A DNA stretch of 6,571 nucleotides from Planctomycetia bacterium (GTDB lineage Bacteria > Planctomycetota > Planctomycetia > Pirellulales > UBA1268): NCBI GenBank assembly GCA_009919445.1, contig RGBY01000143.1, positions 1 through 6,571 on the forward strand, in the 5' to 3' direction. The notes under the pieces are model-generated. The model saw only the letters and a list, made by a program, of their open reading frames with translations. It was not told the DNA's origin and made no database searches. The position numbers and the translations under genes are program-made. Of this stretch, positions 1-5,487 are shown piece by piece (positions within the stretch are counted from its first letter, which is position 1; every line of letters starts with the position of its first letter).

Positions 1-22
1 GAGGCAGCATTCGTAGTCGCAT
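1..22 (-). CDS. Possible 5' end of a minus-strand gene, cut by the window edge
   Basis: An ATG lies at 22-20 on the minus strand and reads MRLRMLP before the window ends. It is preceded by AGAGGTGA (complement of 27-34), a near-complete Shine-Dalgarno sequence, 4 bases before the start codon. This is one of the best ribosome-binding sites in the window, which is the only reason to call a gene here. Seven residues are far too few to assign a product. It would be transcribed in the same direction as the Anbu gene, 471 bases downstream of the Anbu stop, so it could have its own promoter in 23-493. It could equally be a chance ATG. Confidence 0.35.
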
Positions 23-107
23 GGATTCACCTCTAACCTTGGGCCTGTTGCGTAGGGGTTTTGGCGTGTAGAGAAGTAGTTGTGATGGTAGGCCTTGTTA
101 CCAAGAC

Positions 108-124
108 ACGGCAAGAATTGCCGT
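108..124. repeat. Perfect inverted repeat, 7-bp arms, 3-base loop
   Basis: ACGGCAA (108-114) and TTGCCGT (118-124) are perfect reverse complements around GAA. On the minus strand it lies downstream of the Anbu gene and upstream of the putative left-edge gene. It lacks a following T-run on either strand, so it is not a standard intrinsic terminator. It could be an operator for the left-edge gene, a weak RNA hairpin or chance. Confidence 0.4.
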
Positions 125-220
125 CGCGAAGGTTCTGGCACGTGATGGTGAGGAGTTTCCGCTGAGTGGGCGGCTGTGGCGGTGATATCCGGCCGATTGT
201 CGACGGCGGGCAGGAGCCGG

Positions 221-255
221 CTTTCTTCAAACCGGAGGTTCGCAAGCGAAAGAAG
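221..255. repeat. Inverted repeat with 8-bp arms and nested smaller dyads
   Basis: CTTTCTTC (221-228) is the perfect reverse complement of GAAAGAAG (248-255). Between them lies a second dyad, AACC (230-233) with GGTT (237-240). A third dyad, TTCGC (239-243) with GCGAA (246-250), overlaps the right arm, so it would compete with the outer pairing. No T-run follows on either strand. I cannot assign a function; a remnant of a mobile-element end or a structured RNA are possibilities not otherwise supported. Confidence 0.4.
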
Positions 256-493
256 TCCAGGGTGGCTTCGGACGGGTCAAGCCAATCTTGACGTATCTGG
301 GCAAACCGCTTGAGCCTCCGCACGTATCACGAGCCCGTAGGCCGCCGGTCGACTGTGGCGAGCAGGTGCAGTCCCATAGCGACGAGCCGTTTGGGCAAGC
401 GTCACCGGATGACCTGCCCATGGGCGACATTCATCGTGGCTAGCAGCAGGTGCTGGTCCGTTTGCGCCGCTTGTGAAGGTGTCGTTGGCCGTC

Positions 494-1276
494 CTATTCT
501 TTGGATCGATCGAGCAGGCAGGTGCTGCCGTTTTCGATGTCTTCCCCCGGGCTGCTGAATTCGATGGCTGGCAGCGTGGCAATTACCGACCGCAGCCCCT
601 GTTCCCACTGCGATCGAAGATCGAAAAGCCCTTCGTCATCGGGTTGGAACCGCCGGTAGGTCCGGATCGCGAGTTCATCATTGCGGTAGACCAGCATGTC
701 AATCGGTGGCCCGACCGCGACATTTGACCGCATCGTCGAGTCGAGCGAGATGATGGCGTACTTCACCGCTTGTTCCAGCGAGGTGTCGTCATAGCGGATT
801 CCCCGGTCGAGAATCGGCCGACCATATTTGGTTTCGCCTATCTGTAGAAACGGTGCGCTGCGGGTGCACCGTAGCGGATTACCCTGAGCATAGATCATGT
901 AGAGCTGGGGCGGCTCGTTGCCAATCTGCCCTCCGACCAGAAAACTGACGGCAAAGGTAATGTTATCCCTTTCCATTGCTACTCGGTCGATCTCGCTGAT
1001 CTCCCGAATGTGTCGGCCAACGCAGCGGGCGGCATCGTAAAAGGACGTCACCTCGGCTAGGCCCCTGCCCTGTTCGAACTCCTGACGAATGCGTGTCACG
1101 ATCGACTGCGTCAGCGAAAGGCTGCCGCTGGAGAGCACCGAAAAGACCCGTTCGCCAGGAATGACGAAGCTGTGCATCTTGCAACAGACATTGATCTGGT
1201 CAATGCCGGCGTTGGTTCGGGAATCGGAGGCGAGGACGAGGCCCTCGTGGGTACGGATGCCGAGGCAGTAGGTCAT
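494..1276 (-). CDS. Anbu, proteasome-like Ntn-hydrolase (COG3484)
   Basis: Predicted cytoplasmic N-terminal-nucleophile hydrolase of the Anbu family, a bacterial relative of the proteasome beta subunit and HslV. The 260-residue product begins MTYCLGIRTHEG; removal of Met would expose Thr1. In Thr1 numbering, Asp17 (in LASDSRTNAG) and Lys32 (in KMHSF) occupy the positions of the proteasomal catalytic Asp17 and Lys33. Other family signatures are LQIGETKYGRPILDRG (about 144-159, counting Met) and SLDSTMRSNVAVGPPID (177-193). Length fits the family. I chose the ATG at 1276 over an in-frame TTG at 1309, which would add 11 residues ahead of the Met and bury the nucleophile; neither has a clear Shine-Dalgarno site. 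The stop is TAG. An unusual Cys-Cys pair precedes the Lys. It is divergent from the ATP-grasp/alpha-E/transglutaminase genes with which Anbu is usually linked. Family assignment is firm; the substrate is unknown. Confidence 0.92.
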   Translation of the reverse strand: MTYCLGIRTHEGLVLASDSRTNAGIDQINVCCKMHSFVIPGERVFSVLSSGSLSLTQSIVTRIRQEFEQGRGLAEVTSFYDAARCVGRHIREISEIDRVAMERDNITFAVSFLVGGQIGNEPPQLYMIYAQGNPLRCTRSAPFLQIGETKYGRPILDRGIRYDDTSLEQAVKYAIISLDSTMRSNVAVGPPIDMLVYRNDELAIRTYRRFQPDDEGLFDLRSQWEQGLRSVIATLPAIEFSSPGEDIENGSTCLLDRSKE

Positions 1277-1364
1277 GGAAAAGCTGGTAGTGGTGGCGGA
1301 AGCGGACAATGTGTTCGCGGCATGTGATTTGCACCGTAGCCTAACTGATTAGATGAAAAGCTGC

Positions 1365-1385
1365 TGCGGCCGAATTTCGGCGGCA
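1365..1385. promoter_or_regulatory. 21-bp imperfect palindrome, candidate operator
   Basis: The left arm TGCGGCCGAA (1365-1374) and right arm TTCGGCGGCA (1376-1385) are reverse complements at 9 of 10 positions about a central T at 1375. The only mismatch is G1368 against G1382. It sits 89 bases upstream of the Anbu ATG and 137 bases upstream of the ATP-grasp ATG. Its size and symmetry suit a dimeric DNA-binding regulator acting on both promoters. No regulator gene is visible in the window, so this is inferred from position and symmetry only. Confidence 0.4.
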
Positions 1386-1506
1386 CCTGTGGCGTGGTCT
1401 GCTGCGTCCGTAGGCAGAGCTGCCCGTCATGTGAGCGGAAGCCGGTTTGCCGGGATGGGTGCTCGACCGACGGGCCGAGGAAGGTGCGGAATGGGTCGGT
1501 CAGAGC

Positions 1507-1519
1507 AGGAAGGCGGAGG
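1507..1519 (+). promoter_or_regulatory. Ribosome binding site deciding the ATP-grasp start
   Basis: AGGAAGG (1507-1513) lies 8 bases before the ATG at 1522, and a second purine-rich GGAGG (1515-1519) lies 2 bases before it. The first has usable spacing. This supports the ATG at 1522 over the upstream in-frame TTG at 1447, which has no comparable site. Confidence 0.5.
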
Positions 1520-1521
1520 CG

Positions 1522-3075
1522 ATGGCGGAACATAGTGGGACGGTATCGACGTCAGAACGGTCGTCCCCGCTCTGGACTGACTATGAGTTGTCTGCTGCCT
1601 ACGACGAAATGTTCCCGGGTGGTACTGGCGTGCGGCCGCATTACGCCGCGCTCCGTGACTCGCTGCGGTTCACCACAGGGGACGCCTTCCGCCGCCGCAA
1701 GGCGATGACCGATCTGTCGATGCGGCAGGATGGCGTCGGCTTCACTGTCTACCGGGCAGAAGAGGGAATCGAGCGGGTTTGGCCGATGGATCCGATGCCC
1801 CGAATTATTCCGGCCGATGAGTGGCAACAGATCGAGGCAGGGCTGATTCAGCGGATCAACGCCCTCAACCTGTTTCTCTGGGATATCTACCACGAGCAGT
1901 TCATTCTGCGGGATCGCATCGTGCCTCCAGAGTTGGTGTTGCAGGCGAGTTCCTTCCGAAGGGAATTCGTCGGTGTCGATGTGCCACGCCGCATCTATGT
2001 GCATATTTGCGGCACCGACCTGATCCGGGCAGCAGACGGTGAGTATCTCGTGCTCGAGGACAATGCTCGCACTCCGTCTGGGGTCAGTTACATGCTGCAG
2101 AATCGGCAGGTGCTCAAACGGGTCTTTCCTGCCCTATTTAACCGCTACGATGTGCTACCCAACGACGAGTATCCGACCACCCTGCTCGATGTGCTCCGTT
2201 TCGTGGCCCCAGAGTCGGCGGCTGACCCGAATGCCGTACTGCTCAGCCCCGGCATGTACAACTCAGCCTATTTTGAACACAGCTTTCTCGCTCAGCGGAT
2301 GGGCATCGAACTGGTCGAGGGACGAGACCTACAGGTCGATAACAACCGGGTTTTCATGCGGACAACCCGTGGCCTGCGGCAGGTGGACACCATCTATCGG
2401 CGGATAGATGACGATTTTCTCGACCCACTCACTTTCCGGCCTGACAGTGCCCTGGGAGTGCCGGGGCTCGTCAACGCCTATCGGGCCGGGAATGTCGCCC
2501 TTGCCAACAGCATTGGCACTGGTATTGCTGATGATAAGGGGATCTACCCATTCGTGCCGGAGATGATCCGCTATTACCTGAAGCAGGATCCGCTGCTTAA
2601 TAATGTCGAAACCTTTCGGCCGTCCATTCCGACCGAGCTCGATCATGTGCTGGCGAACCTCGAAAGCCTGGTGGTCAAGCGGGTTAACGAGTCAGGGGGC
2701 TACGGCATGCTTGTGGGCCCGAGTTCCACGAAGGCCCAGCAGGAGGCGTTCCGTGATCAGATCAGAGCCAACCCCCGCGACTTCATTGCCCAGCCGACAA
2801 TCCAACTTTCGACTCACCCCACGTTTATCGACGGCCGGCTGGAGGGTCGGCATATCGACCTGCGGCCTTTCGTGCTCAGTGGTGAGCGGGTTGTGGTGAC
2901 ACCGGGTGGACTAACCCGGGTGGCGCTTCCCCGCGGCAGCCTTGTTGTCAATAGTTCCCAGGGAGGCGGCAGCAAAGATACCTGGGTGCTTGCCGGCACT
3001 GAAAAAGGCCAGCCCGCGGCGGCAGTGATGCTCGGCCAGCCAAGCTCGGCCGACCAAGAAGAAGGGGGGCGATGA
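1522..3075 (+). CDS. Circularly permuted ATP-grasp protein (COG2308, DUF404/DUF407)
   Basis: Predicted ATP-dependent carboxylate-amine (amide or peptide) ligase of the circularly permuted ATP-grasp family; no member's substrate is known to me with certainty. The 517-residue product matches the family throughout. It opens with YDEMFPGGTGVRPHY, then has LNLFLWDIYHEQFILRD and the glycine-rich VLEDNARTPSG (177-187). Further on come MYNSAYFEHSFLA (from 245), YRRIDDDFLDPL, GTGIADDKGIYPFVPEMI (334 onward), VVKRVNESGGYGM (384-396), HIDLRPF (444-450) and VVNSSQGGGSKDTWVL (475 onward). The Lys386/Gly-rich segment and the acidic and Asn residues of the C-terminal half are candidate nucleotide and metal ligands. 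Length is normal for a stand-alone member. The start at 1522 rests on AGGAAGG 8 bases upstream; a TTG at 1447 would add 25 residues that look non-homologous. Its stop overlaps the alpha-E start in ATGA, so the two are probably translationally coupled. Confidence 0.93.
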   Translation: MAEHSGTVSTSERSSPLWTDYELSAAYDEMFPGGTGVRPHYAALRDSLRFTTGDAFRRRKAMTDLSMRQDGVGFTVYRAEEGIERVWPMDPMPRIIPADEWQQIEAGLIQRINALNLFLWDIYHEQFILRDRIVPPELVLQASSFRREFVGVDVPRRIYVHICGTDLIRAADGEYLVLEDNARTPSGVSYMLQNRQVLKRVFPALFNRYDVLPNDEYPTTLLDVLRFVAPESAADPNAVLLSPGMYNSAYFEHSFLAQRMGIELVEGRDLQVDNNRVFMRTTRGLRQVDTIYRRIDDDFLDPLTFRPDSALGVPGLVNAYRAGNVALANSIGTGIADDKGIYPFVPEMIRYYLKQDPLLNNVETFRPSIPTELDHVLANLESLVVKRVNESGGYGMLVGPSSTKAQQEAFRDQIRANPRDFIAQPTIQLSTHPTFIDGRLEGRHIDLRPFVLSGERVVVTPGGLTRVALPRGSLVVNSSQGGGSKDTWVLAGTEKGQPAAAVMLGQPSSADQEEGGR

Positions 3076-4025
3076 TGCTCAGTCGGGTTGCTGACGCCCT
3101 CTTCTGGATGGGCCGTTATCTGGAGCGGGCTGACCATCTTGCCCGTGCAGTCGGGGTCACCAGCAGCCTGGAACTTGACCTCCAGGGGGTGTTGGCCGAC
3201 CCGGTGGAACTGGAGTGGACAGCCCTGCTGGCACAGTATCAGCAGGCACCCCCAATCCACCGGGAGAGTGAAGACGCCGTTACTGCTGTTCAGCGGTGGC
3301 TGCTCACCGACATCAGTAACACCGGCAGCGTGATCGTCTGTGTGAACCGAGCCCGCAACAACGCCCGCAGCATTCGCGGCTCAATCAGCCCGCCGATGTG
3401 GCGGGAACTCAACAAATTGCACTGGCGTCTCAGTGACATCGCCTTTCAGGAGCGGGTGGCCGATTCTCCGCATGACTTCTGCGAAGAGACGCAGATGGGG
3501 GTCTTGCTGTTCCACGGTATCTGTGATGCCACCATGATCCAAGACGAGGGCTGGCACTTTATTCAGATGGGCCGCTATCTGGAACGGGCCGACAAGGTGC
3601 TGCGGACGCTCGATGCGAAGCTGGGCCTATTCGTGGCTGGTGAGGTGACCGACCTACCAGTAAGCGTGTTGCAGTGGGCGGCGGTACTAAAACGCTGTGC
3701 CGCCTATGAGGCCTATCAGCGACTCTCGATCGGACGGGTCGAGCCGGAACGGATCATCGAGTTTCTGCTGAAGCATCCTGAGTTTCCCCACTCCGTACGC
3801 TTTTGCCTCAGCCGAGTGTTCCAGTCGCTCGGGGTGGTCTCTGGGGAGCGGGTGGTTAGGGGCGACACCGAGCCAGGGCGAACCGTCGGACGGCTGGTCA
3901 GCGACCTAACCTACCTTGATCGGCTGACGCTTGGCGCGGCTGGCTTGCGGGAGTTCCTCAGTCTTTCCCTGCAACGCTGTGGCCTGATCGGCCAACTGCT
4001 GCAACAGCAATACTCGTTGCAATGA
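3072..4025 (+). CDS. Alpha-E domain protein (COG2307, DUF403)
   Basis: An all-helical alpha-E family protein of 317 residues, the usual partner of circularly permuted ATP-grasp enzymes. Its biochemical role is unproven; a scaffold or accessory function for the ligase is the usual inference. It begins MMLSRVADALFWMGRYLERAD, the standard family N-terminus. It carries RNNARSIRGSISPPMWRELN in the middle and a second copy of MGRYLERAD at residues 166-174, after the first at 13-21, so the protein has an internal repeat. No signal peptide or membrane segment is apparent. The ATG at 3072 overlaps the upstream stop (ATGA), and an in-frame ATG at 3075 would lose only one Met. AAGGGGGG (3062-3069) provides a ribosome-binding site. 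The gene is complete and not visibly damaged. It almost certainly shares a transcript with both flanking genes. Confidence 0.93.
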   Translation: MMLSRVADALFWMGRYLERADHLARAVGVTSSLELDLQGVLADPVELEWTALLAQYQQAPPIHRESEDAVTAVQRWLLTDISNTGSVIVCVNRARNNARSIRGSISPPMWRELNKLHWRLSDIAFQERVADSPHDFCEETQMGVLLFHGICDATMIQDEGWHFIQMGRYLERADKVLRTLDAKLGLFVAGEVTDLPVSVLQWAAVLKRCAAYEAYQRLSIGRVEPERIIEFLLKHPEFPHSVRFCLSRVFQSLGVVSGERVVRGDTEPGRTVGRLVSDLTYLDRLTLGAAGLREFLSLSLQRCGLIGQLLQQQYSLQ

Positions 4026-4044
4026 CCATGCCCGCTACTCGTTG
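4011..4044 (+). repeat. 9-bp direct repeat across the end of the alpha-E gene
   Basis: TACTCGTTG occurs at 4011-4019, inside the last codons of the alpha-E gene, and again at 4036-4044, just after its stop (TGA at 4023-4025). The copies are 25 bases apart, start to start. This could be a small slippage or duplication footprint, or chance. It does not disturb either reading frame. Confidence 0.35.
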
Positions 4045-4073
4045 AAGCCCCCTTCCCGCCGGAAACACCACCG

Positions 4074-5018
4074 ATGATCCTTGAAATTCAGCACGAGACC
4101 ACGCTGACCTACTCAGAGCCGATCCGGGAATGGCTCTGTGAACTGCGGATGGAGCCAACGAGCGACGGCCAGCAGAGTTGCCATTCGTTTCAGCTTAATG
4201 TTAGCCAGCCCGCCGCCATCCACCGTTACGCCGATGGCTTTGGCAACCGAGTGCACCACTTCAACCTGCTCGAGCCGCAACAGACGATTCGCCTGCTCGC
4301 TGCCAGCATCGTTGAGACCGTCGATGCGGGGATTGGGCCGATGGCCAGCCAAACGGTGTTTCCGATCGATCCCGACAGCCTGCCGCTGGAAACCCTTGAG
4401 TATCTGTCGCTGCGTGGGCCGGTGCGAGCGACACCGCTGCTGGAGCCCCACCTGGCGAAACTGCGGCCGGCGGCTGGGGTTCGGGTCGGGATGTGGGTCT
4501 GCCAAGTGGCCGAATACATCCGTGGTCATTTCGAGTATGCCCGCGACTTCACCGACTCGACTTCACCGATCGATCATCTACTCGAACACGGCAAGGGCGT
4601 CTGCCAGGATTTCACCCATCTGATGATCGCTCTGCTGCGGCTTAACGGCGTGCCAACTCGGTATGTCAGTGGCTATATCCACCGCGAGAACCATGACTCG
4701 CAGAGTCATGCCTGGTGCGAGGTCTGGCTGCCTGATCTCGGCTGGTCAGGCTTCGACCCAACGAATGGCTGCCCGATCAACAACCATTTTGCCAAGACAG
4801 CGGTCGGACGGGATTTTACAGATGTGCCACCGAACAAAGGTATTTTCCGAGGCAGTGGTACCGAGCGGGTCGATGTTCGGGTGGCGACGCGAATGCTTCC
4901 GCGGTTGCCCTCGATCGCCTGGCACGACCAGTTGCCCCCGCTCGATGTGCCGGTGCGGTCGGTGGTGCGGTCAGCCCCGGCGGACGATCTACTGGCGGCA
5001 GAACAGCAGCAGCAGTGA
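4074..5018 (+). CDS. Transglutaminase-like cysteine protein (COG1305)
   Basis: Predicted papain-fold cysteine peptidase or transferase of the bacterial transglutaminase-like family, 314 residues. The N-terminal part (about 1-85, starting MILEIQHETTLTYSEPI) matches the beta-rich bacterial transglutaminase N-terminal domain. The catalytic core spans roughly 155-235, with Cys177 in GKGVCQDFTHLM, His212 in SHAWCEVWLPDLGW and Asp228 in GFDPTNG, so the triad is intact. GVPTRYVSGY follows the Cys, as expected for the family. The tail ends in four Gln encoded by (CAG)4. There is no signal peptide, so it should act in the cytoplasm with its partners. A GGAAA at 4061-4065 lies 8 bases before the ATG. 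The 48-base gap from the alpha-E stop has no terminator, so it is likely the third gene of the operon. Whether it hydrolyses, transfers or de-conjugates a peptide is unknown. Confidence 0.92.
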   Translation: MILEIQHETTLTYSEPIREWLCELRMEPTSDGQQSCHSFQLNVSQPAAIHRYADGFGNRVHHFNLLEPQQTIRLLAASIVETVDAGIGPMASQTVFPIDPDSLPLETLEYLSLRGPVRATPLLEPHLAKLRPAAGVRVGMWVCQVAEYIRGHFEYARDFTDSTSPIDHLLEHGKGVCQDFTHLMIALLRLNGVPTRYVSGYIHRENHDSQSHAWCEVWLPDLGWSGFDPTNGCPINNHFAKTAVGRDFTDVPPNKGIFRGSGTERVDVRVATRMLPRLPSIAWHDQLPPLDVPVRSVVRSAPADDLLAAEQQQQ

Positions 5019-5146
5019 TTACCCCAGAAACGCAGAGGAGGCTGAACTGCCCGCTAGGCCAAAGGCGAACATCGATCACGTTCCCCTGCCCTGGGTTGCA
5101 TGGTAAGCCGTGCCATCGCGATATGACGCAGATCACAATATCGAAG

Positions 5147-5170
5147 ATCCACTCACGGCATGGTGAGGAT
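5147..5170 (+). repeat. Hairpin, 8 bp with a 2-base bulge
   Basis: ATCC(AC)TCAC at 5147-5156 can pair with GTGAGGAT at 5163-5170, bulging AC (5151-5152) and leaving the loop GGCATG. It lies 129 bases past the transglutaminase stop and just ahead of the 5178-5197 hairpin. The pair could slow or end transcription by a factor-dependent route, but neither has a T-tract. Confidence 0.35.
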
Positions 5171-5177
5171 TTGCCGC

Positions 5178-5197
5178 ACTCCCGTGGTGATGGGAGT
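5178..5197 (+). repeat. Hairpin, 6-bp perfect arms plus one wobble pair
   Basis: ACTCCC (5178-5183) and GGGAGT (5192-5197) are perfect reverse complements. G5184 and U5191 could add a wobble pair in RNA, leaving a 6-base loop. The downstream sequence ATGAGTAAGC has no T-run. It may be a processing or stability element at the 3' end of the operon transcript. Confidence 0.35.
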
Positions 5198-5413
5198 ATG
5201 AGTAAGCATCACCGCATAACCTTCTCATGATTGATAATCACTACTGCTTACAGCAGGTGTCCCGGCCTTCGCGATATTCGTTGACGATACCGCATTAAAT
5301 GTAGTTCAGAAGCAGTCTTCACGGTTGCCAGAGTTCTACGAGTGCACCAACTTGGTTTCACTGTTTTCTAAGGTTCGATTGGCTTTCGGCGACCGGCTTC
5401 GGCTCTGCGTTCA

Positions 5414-5438
5414 GGGTGCCGCCACCGATAGGTGACCC
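5414..5438 (+). repeat. Small nested hairpin in the phosphofructokinase leader
   Basis: GGGT (5414-5417) can pair with ACCC (5435-5438) around an inner stem of CACC (5423-5426) with GGTG (5431-5434). The same CACC could instead pair with an upstream GGTG (5415-5418), giving two mutually exclusive folds. It sits 49-74 bases before the start codon. Stems of four pairs are weak, so chance is likely. Confidence 0.25.
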
Positions 5439-5474
5439 AAGGGCTTGTTGCCAGCCTTCCACTTCTTCGGTACC

Positions 5475-5479
5475 AGGAG
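5475..5479 (+). promoter_or_regulatory. Ribosome binding site of the phosphofructokinase gene
   Basis: AGGAG lies 8 bases before the ATG at 5488. This supports that start over upstream in-frame codons such as the GTG at 5416, whose extra residues show no family resemblance. Confidence 0.6.
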
Positions 5480-5487
5480 CTTCCGCC

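Larger units (their letters stand above)
23..493. other. Long intergenic region with no convincing gene; possible decayed reading frame
   Basis: I see no recognisable protein, tRNA or rRNA in this 471-base stretch. One minus-strand frame is open from about 608 down to 33 apart from two TGA codons (404-402 and about 326-324). Its translation has protein-like patches such as DWLDPSEATLDFFRLRTSG, then a Thr/Pro/Gln-rich tail that looks non-coding. I do not recognise a family, so the frame may be a relic or chance. The other minus-strand frames are also open for 60-100 codons, but their composition is rich in Arg, Pro, Cys and Ser, typical of non-coding GC-rich DNA. The region contains two clear inverted repeats, listed separately. 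No strong Rho-independent terminator is visible behind the Anbu gene. Confidence 0.5.
1277..1521. promoter_or_regulatory. Divergent intergenic region between Anbu and ATP-grasp genes
   Basis: These 245 bases separate the start codons of two divergently transcribed units and must hold the promoter for Anbu. They probably also hold the promoter for the three-gene plus-strand operon. I could not find a -35/-10 pair close to the sigma-70 consensus on either strand. TTGCAC at 1329-1334 is a possible -35, but no good -10 sits 16-18 bases downstream. The most striking element is the dyad at 1365-1385. A smaller dyad, GGCAG/CTGCC, lies at 1413-1424. Confidence 0.55.
5019..5487. other. Intergenic region between the operon and the phosphofructokinase gene
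   Basis: These 469 bases contain no gene I can support. The only plus-strand frame of note begins at a GTG inside the end of the transglutaminase gene (5015) and encodes 71 residues with no family resemblance. Several small hairpins occur at 5147-5170, 5178-5197, 5244-5256 and 5414-5438, but none is followed by a T-run, so no intrinsic terminator can be assigned. A 9-bp direct repeat, TCGCGATAT, lies at 5116-5124 and 5269-5277. The promoter of the phosphofructokinase gene should be here, but I could not identify it. Confidence 0.6.

Noticed and set aside
473..727. Plus-strand 84-codon frame antisense to the end of the Anbu gene
   Set aside because: It overlaps a well-supported gene, has no family resemblance, and is best explained as a shadow of the Anbu coding strand.
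1341..1352. CTAA/TTAG dyad in the divergent region
   Set aside because: Four-base arms around four bases occur often by chance, and the 1365-1385 dyad is far stronger.
1447..1521. TTG start adding 25 residues to the ATP-grasp protein
   Set aside because: The extra residues do not look like the family N-terminus, and the ATG at 1522 has a usable AGGAAGG site.
5004..5015. (CAG)4 as a microsatellite
   Set aside because: Four units encoding the final Gln residues of the transglutaminase-like protein is too short to be meaningful.
5033..5041. AGAGGAGG-like sequence after the operon
   Set aside because: It is a good Shine-Dalgarno match, but no ATG, GTG or TTG follows at a suitable distance.
5015..5230. 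GTG-started 71-codon plus-strand frame after the transglutaminase gene
   Set aside because: It overlaps the end of the upstream gene, has no ribosome-binding site suited to it, and its composition is not protein-like.
5281..5309. TTGACG as a -35 element for pfkA
   Set aside because: No -10-like hexamer occurs 16-18 bases downstream; TTAAAT is only 8 bases away.
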